Below, piece after piece: positions 9,386-18,155 of a stretch of DNA of 54,470 nucleotides; within the stretch, counting starts at the first letter, position 1, and each line of letters opens with the position of its first letter. The translations under genes were made by a program, and so were the position numbers. The notes under the pieces were generated by a model that had not been told where the DNA came from, did no database searches, and saw only the letters and a program-made list of their open reading frames with translations. The DNA comes from UBA7803 sp049454295 (GTDB taxonomy: Bacteria; Pseudomonadota; Gammaproteobacteria; Pseudomonadales; Azotimanducaceae), in contig JBMTYG010000005.1 in NCBI GenBank assembly GCA_049454295.1, positions 1 to 54,470 of the forward strand, given 5' to 3'.

Positions 9386-10056
9386 TGCATCGGGTACCGG
9401 AACCGGAGTTAATGGACGCTGTTGTTCAAGCTGAGGCGTACGCAGCAGCGGACTTCGCAGAACCCAACGGTCAGTTCGTGCGGCACGCGCTAGACCGGAT
9501 TCCCGCGCATGCGGCGCGCCTGCTTGATCTCGGCTGCGGACCCGCGGATATCTGTATCCGACTCGCGCGCGCCTTACCCGCCGTCGCCATCGATGCGGTC
9601 GATGGCTCAAGGCCAATGCTTGATTGCGCGCGGCGTGCGCTCGCAGCCGAAAGCGCTACCCTGTCTGCGCGCGTTCGCCTCCTTGAACGCCGTCTGCCCG
9701 ATCCCACCCTGGAACACGCAGCGTACGACGCCATCACGTCCAACAGCCTGTTGCATCACTTGCACGATCCGCAGGTATTGTGGCAAACGATCGAGGCTGT
9801 CGCTGCGCGCGACGCCACGGTCGTGGTTATGGACTTGATGCGACCGAGATCCCGTGAGGTCGCGCGGACTATCGTCGAGCGTTACGCAGCCAGCGAACCG
9901 GAAGTGTTGCGAGAAGATTTCTACCGCTCGCTCTGCGCCGCGTTCACGCTGGACGAGGTGCGCGATCAGCTCAAGCTGGCAGGCTTTGGCGCCTGGAGCG
10001 TGACGGCCGTGAGCGACCGTCACCTCCTGGTCTACGGACGTTTAGACGCCGCTTAA
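9385..10056 (+). CDS. Class I SAM-dependent methyltransferase
   Basis: A 223-residue methyltransferase with motif I LLDLGCGPADICIRLA (about residue 47), an acidic motif II in IDAVDGSRPMLDCA, and motif IV-like ITSNSLLHHLHDP. Its ATG shares a base with the upstream transglutaminase stop, so it belongs to the same operon. It is not a usual member of the ATP-grasp/transglutaminase neighbourhoods I know, so it may methylate that system's product or may be a passenger. Its stop codon overlaps the convergent aldehyde dehydrogenase stop in a shared TTAA. Confidence 0.82.
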   Translation: MHRVPEPELMDAVVQAEAYAAADFAEPNGQFVRHALDRIPAHAARLLDLGCGPADICIRLARALPAVAIDAVDGSRPMLDCARRALAAESATLSARVRLLERRLPDPTLEHAAYDAITSNSLLHHLHDPQVLWQTIEAVAARDATVVVMDLMRPRSREVARTIVERYAASEPEVLREDFYRSLCAAFTLDEVRDQLKLAGFGAWSVTAVSDRHLLVYGRLDAA

Positions 10057-11483
10057 GCCGCGTTATAGCCCATGATGGCTTTGACCTCGAGAAACTCCTC
10101 AAGACCGTAAATGCCCCACTCGCGACCGTTGCCGGACTGCTTGTAACCACCGAATGGCGCCTTGTTATCGACCGGCGCCCCGTTCAGATGCACGTTACCC
10201 GTGCGCAGACGACGCGCCACCCGCTTCGCGCGCTCGGGATCACCGGAGGACACATAACCGGAAAGCCCATAGACCGTATCGTTGGCAATGCGGATAGCAT
10301 CCTCGTCATCCTCGTAACCGATCAGCGACAGCACCGGCCCGAAAATTTCCTCGCGCGCAATGGTCATGTCATTGCGAACATGCGAAAACACGGTCGGCCG
10401 GATGTAGTAGCCACGGTTGAGCCCGTCCGGACGGCCGGGACCACCAATCTCGAGGCGTGCACCTTCCGCAATACCCTGCTCGATCAGCTTTTGAATCTTC
10501 TCGAACTGGACCTGGGAGACGACGGGGCCAATCACCGTGTCGGCCGCGCGTGGATCGCCCACTTTGATCTGTTCCGCAGCCGCGCGAGCAATCGCCGCAG
10601 CTTCGTCCATACGCGCGTTGGGCACCAGCATGCGCGTGGGCGCGTTGCAAGACTGACCGGAGTTCATGCACATGCCGAAGACATCGCGAGCCACGGCTTT
10701 CGGAAATTCCGCATCATCCAGAATGATGTTTGCCGACTTGCCGCCCAGCTCCTGGGCTACACGCTTCACCGTGCCCGCGGCGTTGCGAGCCACTTCGATG
10801 CCCGCGCGCGTGGACCCCGTGAAAGACATCATGTCCACATCGGGGTGGCTCGAGAGTGCCGCACCGACGTTCGGCCCATCGCCGTTCACAAGGTTGAACA
10901 CGCCCGCGGGAACGCCCGCTTCGTGCAGGATCTCGGCGAAAATAATCGCGTTTACCGGCGCGACTTCGGAGGGCTTCAACACCATGGTGCAGCCCACGGC
11001 GAGCGCGGGTGCGACCTTGCATGCGATCTGGTTGATCGGCCAGTTCCAAGGCGTGATGAAGCCACAGACACCGATCGGCTCCCGGATGACGTGGCTGGTG
11101 CCAATGTCTTCTTCGAACTCGTACTTTTTGAGGACCTCGAGCGTGGCCATGAAATGACCAAGACCGGACGGCGCTTGCGCTGCGCCCGCGAGCTTGAGCG
11201 GCGCACCCATCTCGTCCGAAATGGCCGCGGCCAGGTCGGGAAGGCGCTTCTTGTAGACTTCAATGACGCGCTCGAGCAACGCGATACGTTCAGCCTTGCT
11301 GGTCTGCGAGAAGCTCTCGAACGCGCGCCGCGCGGCGCCCACAGCGCGGTTCACGTCCTCGGCATTGCCCATGGCAATCCGTCCAATGGACTCTTCGGTG
11401 GCCGGATTGATAACGTCCAGGGTGGCAGTACCGATCGGGTCAACCCACTGGCCGTCAATATAAAACTTGAGATGATCGGTCAT
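10053..11483 (-). CDS. NAD(P)-dependent aldehyde dehydrogenase
   Basis: A 476-residue ALDH-superfamily enzyme oxidising an aldehyde to a carboxylic acid. The oxyanion asparagine lies in TPWNWP (N148), the general-base glutamate in QELGGKS (E245) and the nucleophilic cysteine in NSGQSCNAPT (C279); length and C-terminal KQSGNGREWG are typical. The ATG at 11483 has AGGAGG 11 bases upstream and matches the family N-terminus; a longer frame to 11561 adds 26 unrelated residues. It is transcribed alone, convergent with the methyltransferase and divergent from trkH. Closest types are broad aldehyde or betaine-aldehyde-like dehydrogenases. Confidence 0.9.
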   Translation of the reverse strand: MTDHLKFYIDGQWVDPIGTATLDVINPATEESIGRIAMGNAEDVNRAVGAARRAFESFSQTSKAERIALLERVIEVYKKRLPDLAAAISDEMGAPLKLAGAAQAPSGLGHFMATLEVLKKYEFEEDIGTSHVIREPIGVCGFITPWNWPINQIACKVAPALAVGCTMVLKPSEVAPVNAIIFAEILHEAGVPAGVFNLVNGDGPNVGAALSSHPDVDMMSFTGSTRAGIEVARNAAGTVKRVAQELGGKSANIILDDAEFPKAVARDVFGMCMNSGQSCNAPTRMLVPNARMDEAAAIARAAAEQIKVGDPRAADTVIGPVVSQVQFEKIQKLIEQGIAEGARLEIGGPGRPDGLNRGYYIRPTVFSHVRNDMTIAREEIFGPVLSLIGYEDDEDAIRIANDTVYGLSGYVSSGDPERAKRVARRLRTGNVHLNGAPVDNKAPFGGYKQSGNGREWGIYGLEEFLEVKAIMGYNAA

Positions 11484-11666
11484 GACGCTCGCAACCTCCT
11501 GCGTGTCGGGGGGTGTTGAAAGGGCGCCAAGAATCGCATATCCCGCGCGGGGACGCAGCAATTGCGGGCATTCAGAGCCGGGTAAGCTTCAGATCTTCGC
11601 AGGCGCATCGAACGGTACGGGTCGAACGGTGTAAACTCGCTCCCTTCGCAGCACAGGAATCCAGGC

Positions 11667-13109
11667 GTGAAACGCGGGGCCGTCGGTCTGGTGGTGGGGG
11701 CAGTGCTCTCGGCGATGGCTGCGCTGATGCTGATACCCACGGCGCTTGGGGTAACCAGCCCTACTCACGATTGGCAACCGTTCGCGGCGGCTGCGGTCAT
11801 CACCGGGCTGCTCGGACTGGCGCTCCTTTTGAGCTGTCGCGGTGCGTCACTACAGATTCAGCCGCGACAGGCGTTTCTGATCACCGTCGTCGTGTGGGTC
11901 TGCGGCTGTGCCGCGTGCATGCTGCCAATCGTGCTGCACGAAGATATCTCGCTCACCGATGCCTTCTTCGAATCCATGTCCGGCCTCACCACCACCGGCG
12001 CCACCGTCTTCACCGGGCTTGACAGCAAGACTCCCGCACTGCTGCTTTGGCGCTCGATGCTGCAATGGGTCGGTGGACTAGGATTTACACTCATGGCCAT
12101 CGCTGTACTGCCACTGATTGGTGTCGGTGGCATGCGGCTGTTTCGCTCAGAGTCCTCGGACTGGACCGACAAGGCGCTGCCACACACCCGGGACGTGGCC
12201 AAAACCATTGGGCTCATTTATCTCGTGCTGTCTTTTCTCTGCGCGATCGCCTATCGCATCGCCGGAATGTCGACCTTTGACGCCGTCAATCACGCCATGA
12301 CAACAATCTCAACGGGCGGCTTTTCTACATCGGACGCGTCGATCGCCAAGTTCGAGTCACCTGCGGTCGACTGGGTTGCCATCGTTTTCATGCTGTCTGG
12401 CGCCCTGCCCTTCATGGCGTACTACATCATGCTGCGCCACGGCCCTAAGTCGCTCTATCAGGATGAGCAAATCCGAGCTTTCCTGTGGATCCTCGTCGCA
12501 ATCATCTCGATTTCCCTGATCGTTCGCGTCAATCAGGGTGACGTGAGCTTCGGGCTGGCCTTCACCCAGGTGACTTTCAATATCGTGTCAATCGTCACCA
12601 CAACCGGTTATGCCAACGCCGATTACCTGTCGTGGGGATCGTTCTTTGTCGGTCTGTTTTTTTTCCTCACTTTCATCGGGGGCTGTTCCGGATCGACCGC
12701 GGGCGGCGTGAAGATCTTTCGCGTGCAGATCGCATTCCGCTATCTGAGCGCCCAGATCCGCAGACTGGTGCATCCGCGCGGGGTATTCGTGGTCAAACTC
12801 AGCGGACGGCGCGTCGATGAGGACATCATGGCTGCTTTCGTTGCCTTTGCATTCGCCGCGGGGCTCACCGTGATCAGCGTCACCATGGCCCTCGCCGCGA
12901 TGGGGCTTGATCTAGACACTGCGCTGTCTGCAGCCACCACCGCGCTCATGAACGTCGGCCCTGGCGTGGGTCCACTCATCGGACCCTCGGGCAACTTCGC
13001 ATCGCTGCCCGACGGGGCCAAGTGGATTCTAACCTTCGCCATGCTCCTCGGAAGACTCGAACTTCTGACCGTACTTGTGCTGTTCTCCCCACAATACTGG
13101 CGCGCCTGA
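11667..13109 (+). CDS. trkH: TrkH-family potassium uptake channel subunit
   Basis: A 480-residue inner-membrane protein, the usual TrkH length. The four pore-loop filter segments are visible: TTTGAT (about 110), STGGFS (about 215), TTTGYAN (about 312), and the fourth region near LMNVGPGVGP (about 430), plus CSGSTAGG before the fourth repeat. Translation starts at a GTG (11667) preceded by AGGAA. TrkH forms the membrane pore of a K+ uptake system whose NAD-binding regulator TrkA is not in this window. Confidence 0.93.
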   Translation: MKRGAVGLVVGAVLSAMAALMLIPTALGVTSPTHDWQPFAAAAVITGLLGLALLLSCRGASLQIQPRQAFLITVVVWVCGCAACMLPIVLHEDISLTDAFFESMSGLTTTGATVFTGLDSKTPALLLWRSMLQWVGGLGFTLMAIAVLPLIGVGGMRLFRSESSDWTDKALPHTRDVAKTIGLIYLVLSFLCAIAYRIAGMSTFDAVNHAMTTISTGGFSTSDASIAKFESPAVDWVAIVFMLSGALPFMAYYIMLRHGPKSLYQDEQIRAFLWILVAIISISLIVRVNQGDVSFGLAFTQVTFNIVSIVTTTGYANADYLSWGSFFVGLFFFLTFIGGCSGSTAGGVKIFRVQIAFRYLSAQIRRLVHPRGVFVVKLSGRRVDEDIMAAFVAFAFAAGLTVISVTMALAAMGLDLDTALSAATTALMNVGPGVGPLIGPSGNFASLPDGAKWILTFAMLLGRLELLTVLVLFSPQYWRA

Positions 13110-13151
13110 CCACGGCGCTGCCCAGATCATGATTATCGAGCGGACCTGTCG

Positions 13152-14381
13152 ATGCTGAAACGAATCATGCTTGTGACCGCGCTGCTCGGCGCTACGACCG
13201 TCATCGCCGAGACAGGCCGTGCCGATGACACCTATGGCATCCATTTCAGCGCCACCTTTCGACCCGAACTGGGCTTCGTCGACGCCTCGATGACGGTGTC
13301 CCAGACAGCCGGCGAACTCGAGTGGCTGGACATGAATGCTGCAGAAGGGCGCACCTTCGAATTCGCCGGCGACGGGCAGGTGCGCCGAGACGCCGGGCGC
13401 GTCCGCTGGGATGTTCCGCGGGCGGGAGGACAACTGCGCTGGCGGGTACGTGTCGATCGCCTGCGCGGTGACCACTACGACGCGCGCATGACGCGAGATT
13501 GGGCACTGCTGCGCATCGACCATTTATTTCCACCCGCCCATGTCTCGACGCGAGGTCGAGAACGCTCACAATCGACGCTCGACTTGAAGGGTCCCAGGGG
13601 ATGGTCGTTCGAAACCCGTTACGGTCGCGTCGACGATCTCGTCCCTCTCCCGCCCGGTCCACGCCGGTTTACGCGCCCGACTGGCTGGATGATGGCGGGC
13701 AAAATGGGCGTGCGCCGCGACACGATCGCGGGCCGTCGCGTGGTCATCGCAGGACCGCGGGGCGAGCGCCTGCGCAGCCAGGACATTCTCGCGCTGTTGC
13801 ACTGGACCCTCCCGGAACTGGTCGCTCTGCTGCCCCATTTCCCGGAACGACTGCTCATCGTCAACGCAGGCGACCCCCTGTGGCGTGGCGGACTTTCCGG
13901 TCCAGACTCGCTTTACTTGCATTCCGCGCGCCCACTCATCAGTGCCGATGGGACCAGCACGCCGGTTCACGAGCTGGTCCATGTCGGCACCTCGAGCGAG
14001 GCCGAGCCGGGGAACGACTGGATCGTGGAGGGACTGGCAGAGTTTTACAGCATCGAACTGCTGCGCCGGTCAGGTACGATCAGCAGAGGACGAGCGCGCC
14101 GAACTTTTGCCAGTATTGAAGCCCGCGCACAACGCGGTAAGGGAGAGCTTAGATCGCCCTCGAGCGGCGTACACACCGCCCGCGCGGTGACGGTGTTCCA
14201 CGACCTGGACCGCGAACTCCGGAAGGCTAAGGTTGCCAAAGGACTGGACGCCGTGGCAACGCCCTTGCTGGACGGACCACCGCTGTCGCGTGCAGCGCTT
14301 GAGGCACGCGTGACCGAACTTCTTGGGCGCCCCTCCAACGTGCTTGAGAATGCCTTCGAGCGCTATCTACAAACACCTTGA
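13152..14381 (+). CDS. Secreted HExxH (gluzincin-like) putative metallopeptidase
   Basis: A 409-residue protein with a signal peptide (MLKRIMLVTALLGATTVIAETGRA). Its zinc motif is HELVH at residues 273-277, followed 16 residues on by E293 in WIVEGLAEFYS, which resembles the WLNEG helix of M1-type gluzincins although the spacing is a little short. The N-terminal ~250 residues are beta-rich and unlike a known peptidase pro-domain, as far as I can see. It probably acts in the periplasm or outside the cell. It follows trkH by 42 bases but no functional link is evident. A degenerate, non-proteolytic member cannot be excluded. Confidence 0.72.
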   Translation: MLKRIMLVTALLGATTVIAETGRADDTYGIHFSATFRPELGFVDASMTVSQTAGELEWLDMNAAEGRTFEFAGDGQVRRDAGRVRWDVPRAGGQLRWRVRVDRLRGDHYDARMTRDWALLRIDHLFPPAHVSTRGRERSQSTLDLKGPRGWSFETRYGRVDDLVPLPPGPRRFTRPTGWMMAGKMGVRRDTIAGRRVVIAGPRGERLRSQDILALLHWTLPELVALLPHFPERLLIVNAGDPLWRGGLSGPDSLYLHSARPLISADGTSTPVHELVHVGTSSEAEPGNDWIVEGLAEFYSIELLRRSGTISRGRARRTFASIEARAQRGKGELRSPSSGVHTARAVTVFHDLDRELRKAKVAKGLDAVATPLLDGPPLSRAALEARVTELLGRPSNVLENAFERYLQTP

Positions 14382-14399
14382 ATTGGGACGGATAAGGGA

Positions 14400-15812
14400 A
14401 TGGAGCGGGACTACGATGTCATCGTCGTGGGTGGGGGCGGCGCCGGCATGTCTGCTGCGATCATGGCGGCTGACGCCCACGCACGCGTGCTGCTTGTAGA
14501 TGCCGACCGTAAGCTCGGCGGTTCGACGTCGTTGTCCGGCGGCGTCTACTATGCCGCGGGCACGCCGCAGCAACATGCGCGCGGCTATCCCGACGACAGT
14601 GCGGACGCGCTATTCGAGTACTACATGACGCTGAACCAATATCGCGTCGAGGCTTCGCTTGCGCGACGTCTCTGTGATCGTGCAGCCGACGGTTTAGCCT
14701 GGCTCACAGCAATGGGGGTTGAATTCCGCGCCGAGGATCTCTACGCATCCGGCGTGGAGAGCGTCCCTCGGGGGCATGCTGCGCTTGGCAATGGCGCAGC
14801 CATCGCGACAGCACTCGAACGGGAAGTCAGCAGACGCCCCATCGACGTCGCGCTCAACACGCGCGTAACAGGACTCATCACGGGCGCCGATCGCCGGGTA
14901 CGAGGTATCCGTACCGACGGAACCGATGTCACTGCCGGGGCGGTAGTCATCACCACCGGAGGATTCGGTGCCAATCCCTATCTGTTGCATCAACACTACC
15001 CGGATGCTGCTGCCGCCGGCGATTGGGCCTGGTATATCGGCAGCACGCACTGCCAGGGAGACGGACTCGCGTTGGGATCAGCGGTTGGTGCAGACATTGT
15101 TGGGCACAACCGCGGGCTCTTACTCACGACGCCCAACTTCCACCGCCAGCTCGAGGTGTTCGTGCCAGGCTGGCTTGTCTACGTGAATCGCGAGGGCCGG
15201 CGCTTCGTCAAGGAGACCGCGGAGTACGCGGTCATGTCCGGTGTCGTACAAGCGCAGACCGGCGGATCTTGTTTTGCCATCTTCGATGAGGTCGCCAAAC
15301 GGGAGGCTCGTCCCATGCCCAAGTACGCGGACGCATTCGCGGCGGGCGTGCTGCCGCTCAACTGGGTAACTTCCGAGCTTGAAACCCAGGAACGCACCGG
15401 CAAGGTGATGCGCGCTGACACACTGGACGGGCTCGCAATCCGCTGTGGCATTCGACCCGGCGCGCTGACGGCCACCGTGGCGCGCTACAACGCGGACTGT
15501 GAGACCGGTCACGACTCGATGTATTTCAAGTCGCCCGAAGACCTGAAGCCGATCCGAACGCCTCCGTTCTATGCCGTGGAAATCCGAGCCGCCATTGTCT
15601 GCCTGACCTCGACCGGCCTGCGCATCGATCGAGATGCTCAGGTGCTCGATCCGCGCGATAACCCCATACGCGGTCTGTTTGCCGGCGGTGAAACGACCGG
15701 TGGGGTGCTCGGCGAACGCTACGTCGGGGGAGGTAACTCGATCGCCAACGCGATCGTGTTCGGACGTATCGCAGGCGTGAGCGCAGCTGTTGAATCAAGG
15801 CGCAACGACTGA
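14400..15812 (+). CDS. FAD-dependent oxidoreductase, fumarate reductase/ketosteroid dehydrogenase superfamily
   Basis: A 470-residue flavoprotein with the N-terminal FAD dinucleotide motif VIVVGGGGAGMSAAIMA and the succinate dehydrogenase/fumarate-reductase style LGGSTSLSGGVYYAAG. Near the C-terminus is the second FAD-contact region GLFAGGETTGGVLGERYVGG. AAGGGA lies immediately before the ATG. No heme domain, signal peptide or covalent-FAD domain is seen, so it is probably a cytosolic reductase/dehydrogenase for an unsaturated carbonyl compound. It overlaps the convergent DUF4136 gene by 18 bases. A second, KstD-like flavoprotein of the same superfamily is at 49815-51482. Confidence 0.83.
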   Translation: MERDYDVIVVGGGGAGMSAAIMAADAHARVLLVDADRKLGGSTSLSGGVYYAAGTPQQHARGYPDDSADALFEYYMTLNQYRVEASLARRLCDRAADGLAWLTAMGVEFRAEDLYASGVESVPRGHAALGNGAAIATALEREVSRRPIDVALNTRVTGLITGADRRVRGIRTDGTDVTAGAVVITTGGFGANPYLLHQHYPDAAAAGDWAWYIGSTHCQGDGLALGSAVGADIVGHNRGLLLTTPNFHRQLEVFVPGWLVYVNREGRRFVKETAEYAVMSGVVQAQTGGSCFAIFDEVAKREARPMPKYADAFAAGVLPLNWVTSELETQERTGKVMRADTLDGLAIRCGIRPGALTATVARYNADCETGHDSMYFKSPEDLKPIRTPPFYAVEIRAAIVCLTSTGLRIDRDAQVLDPRDNPIRGLFAGGETTGGVLGERYVGGGNSIANAIVFGRIAGVSAAVESRRND

Positions 15813-16424
15813 CACCCCTGGCGGCGCTAACCCTCGACAGCGCGGAAACGACTCGAACATGCGCGTGACCGCACGGTCGAGGTCAGCATCGTCAAAACTG
15901 AGACCAGTGGTCACGCGGTCCGAGGCTACCGCTTCCCAAACCAGCTGGCGACGGGCGGTATCGACGACATCGAGGTGCAGCGTTCCCACCGTGTATTGGC
16001 GCAGACGAGGGTCACGATAGCCGTACCAATAGCCGAATGGCTGTCCCCAATATCCATAGTGAAAACCCCATTCGTCATCCGGCACGGACTCTATCCGCTC
16101 GCGCGTCTCCACGAAAAAATTCACCTCAAGATCCGCGCCGTCGCTCACTTGCCCGCAGCCGCGGGCTGCGAGTTCGCGTTCAGCCAGCGCGCGCAAACGC
16201 TGGCTCAACACAGTGCCCTCGCCTGAGGGGCGATCAGTGTGCAGCGGGGTATGGAACATGAACGTGGCGTATTCTTCAAAGGCGGCTGCAGGATCGCGCA
16301 CAACGTCGACCTGTGGCGTTACGGCACACGCACCGAGCACGAGCAACGCCAGCGAAACAAGACTGCGCAAGGAAGACGCGCCGTGCTCGGTCGAATTCGA
16401 CAGCCGGATCGTACAGCGTCCCAT
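15795..16424 (-). CDS. DUF4136-like lipoprotein
   Basis: A 209-residue protein with a lipoprotein signal: hydrophobic SLVSLALLVLGAC, with the lipobox cysteine near residue 33. The body follows the DUF4136 pattern (VDVVRDPAAAFEEYATFMF near the N-terminus, a Y/G-rich WGFHYGYWGQPFGYWYGY block, then LHLDVVDTARRQLVWEAVA). The ATG at 16424 has GGGAG eight bases upstream; a TTG start 12 bases earlier is less likely. It is probably anchored to the periplasmic face of a membrane; family function is unknown. Confidence 0.78.
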   Translation of the reverse strand: MGRCTIRLSNSTEHGASSLRSLVSLALLVLGACAVTPQVDVVRDPAAAFEEYATFMFHTPLHTDRPSGEGTVLSQRLRALAERELAARGCGQVSDGADLEVNFFVETRERIESVPDDEWGFHYGYWGQPFGYWYGYRDPRLRQYTVGTLHLDVVDTARRQLVWEAVASDRVTTGLSFDDADLDRAVTRMFESFPRCRGLAPPGVSVVAP

Positions 16425-16562
16425 TTTTGCTCCCAAGGCGCTCGAGGCGTGGGAGCAGGATGGGATCCCGCTTGGGAAGTTGCCATCAGGACCCCCCGGG
16501 AGCCTGCTCAGGAAAGAGCGCTACGTGACATTCGCAGCCGACAGGCGTCACCGAGCCCGGTG

Positions 16563-17345
16563 TCAGCGTCCTAGGAAGCGTGCCTCACGCCGCTCGAGGA
16601 ACGCAGCAACCCCTTCCTGGTGATCAGCGCTTGCAAAACACTCCGCCAGCGCGCGGGTGTGTCGATCCATGTGTGCGCTAACTTCAGATCCGAGCCCTTC
16701 ATAGACCAGCGCTTTGATCCTCGCGTGGGAAAACGGGGAGCCCTTCAGAATCTCGCGCGCGAGCGCATAGGCGCAGTCTATGAGCGCCTCCGGCTCTACC
16801 AGTTGGTCGACATATCCGATCGCCAGTGCGTCTTCCGGCAAGAGCGGAGCGCCCGTATAGAGGAGCCGCAGCGCCCGCGCTGGGCCTATCAGGCGTGGCA
16901 ACAGCCAGCTGCCTGCACCCGTATCCGGAACCAACCCACGGTGAGCGAAATTCCAGGCAAAACGGGCGTTTCGCGTGGCTATGCGGATATCGCACTGCGA
17001 GGTGAACTCGGCGCCCATGCCGTAGGCAGGGCCATCGATCGCGCAGATAACCGGGCGCGGGCATTCGACAATGGGCCACCAGCGTCCGCGCTCGCTCGCG
17101 GTTCCGCGCAGCCCACGCTCTGCACCCGGCACGCTGGCCAGATCGGAGAGATCAGTCCCGGCGCAGAAGGCGCCCGGGACGCCAGTCAAAACAATCACGC
17201 GGACGTCGGGGTCTTCGCCAGCACGCTTTAACGTGTCAATGAAGGCACCGAGCATGGCAAAGCTCATCGCGTTGCGCTTCTCCGGCCGGTCGATAGTGAC
17301 CGTGCCGATACCATCGCTCACGCTGAAGCGGATGTGGTCCGACAT
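16563..17345 (-). CDS. Enoyl-CoA hydratase/isomerase (crotonase) family protein
   Basis: A 260-residue crotonase-fold protein. The CoA-binding/oxyanion region is seen in GAFCAGTDLSDLAS and in GPAYGMGAEFTSQCDIRIA, whose Glu matches the first catalytic glutamate position. The second catalytic position falls in HRGLVPDTGAGSWLLPRLIG, where PDTGAG is more like isomerase/PaaB-type members than true hydratases. Translation starts at ATG 17345 (GGAG six bases upstream) rather than the overlapping GTG at 17348. It lies 30 bases after the nitroreductase on the same strand. Confidence 0.85.
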   Translation of the reverse strand: MSDHIRFSVSDGIGTVTIDRPEKRNAMSFAMLGAFIDTLKRAGEDPDVRVIVLTGVPGAFCAGTDLSDLASVPGAERGLRGTASERGRWWPIVECPRPVICAIDGPAYGMGAEFTSQCDIRIATRNARFAWNFAHRGLVPDTGAGSWLLPRLIGPARALRLLYTGAPLLPEDALAIGYVDQLVEPEALIDCAYALAREILKGSPFSHARIKALVYEGLGSEVSAHMDRHTRALAECFASADHQEGVAAFLERREARFLGR

Positions 17346-17375
17346 CACTTTCTCCGATAAATCCTGCTTTATTGC

Positions 17376-18041
17376 TTACCAGCTGTCGAAATGCAGCACG
17401 CCATCCATGGACTTGCGCGGCGCCGCGCGAAAATCTGTACCCAGCGTGTATGCAACTGGGATCAGCGCAACTTGCGTGATCGCGTCATACGGTATCCCGA
17501 TAATCTCAGCGATTCTGCGCTCGTGCATGAGATGCAGCGTGGTCCAGCAGGTGCCGAGCCCGCGCGCTCGCGCGGCCAACATGAAAGACCATGCCGCCGG
17601 GATGATGGAGCCGAACACACTTGCGTGCGCGACATTGCTACCCTCGCCTGCCAGCGCATCGACGCGCCCGGCATAGCAGGGAATGAAGAGCACCGGTGCG
17701 CGATGCATGTTATCCGCAAGGTACTGAGCCGAATCCATCACCCGTGCCTGGGTACCGGCCATGCTGGGATCATCCGCATGCTGTGCGGCGGCTGACATCG
17801 GACTTAGCGCGTACCCGGAAAATGCCTCCCGGTACAGCGCGGCGATGGCGGCACGCTTGTCAGGGTCCGTGACAAAGACAAAATGCCAGCCTTGGGCATT
17901 GGAGCCACTCGGCGCCTGAAGCGCGAAATGCATGCAATCCTCAATCACCTCCCGCGGAACCGGGCGATCGAAATCGAGGCGCTTGCGCACCGCTCGGGTG
18001 GTTGCAAGCAGTTGATCAGGCGTGAGGGTCAACTGGGTCAT
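17376..18041 (-). CDS. Nitroreductase-family FMN oxidoreductase
   Basis: A 221-residue protein with the nitroreductase opening TTRAVRKRLDFDRPVPREVIEDC and the FMN-contact stretch ALQAPSGSNAQGWHFV. A later conserved block reads ARARGLGTCWTTLH. GGAG is six bases before the ATG at 18041; a longer reading to 18128 has no such site. These enzymes reduce nitro groups, quinones or enones with NAD(P)H in the cytosol. It precedes the crotonase gene and may be co-transcribed with it. Confidence 0.85.
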   Translation of the reverse strand: MTQLTLTPDQLLATTRAVRKRLDFDRPVPREVIEDCMHFALQAPSGSNAQGWHFVFVTDPDKRAAIAALYREAFSGYALSPMSAAAQHADDPSMAGTQARVMDSAQYLADNMHRAPVLFIPCYAGRVDALAGEGSNVAHASVFGSIIPAAWSFMLAARARGLGTCWTTLHLMHERRIAEIIGIPYDAITQVALIPVAYTLGTDFRAAPRKSMDGVLHFDSW

Positions 18042-18155
18042 AACGGTCTCCATTCGAGGCCTCGCGCAGCGTTGCTTCGCCGGAGGCAGACGCAAACTAT
18101 TGTGCGCGCCCGCCCTCACCGCCAGCAATCATCTCGCAGGCACCGCAAATGGGGT

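Noticed and set aside
8465..9616. Minus-strand open frame of about 383 codons across the transglutaminase and methyltransferase
   Set aside because: Crosses two well-supported, translationally coupled genes and has no domain features.
10188..11519. Long plus-strand open frame (about 443 codons) opposite the aldehyde dehydrogenase
   Set aside because: Rich in Arg/His with no recognisable fold; the minus strand carries a complete ALDH with catalytic residues.
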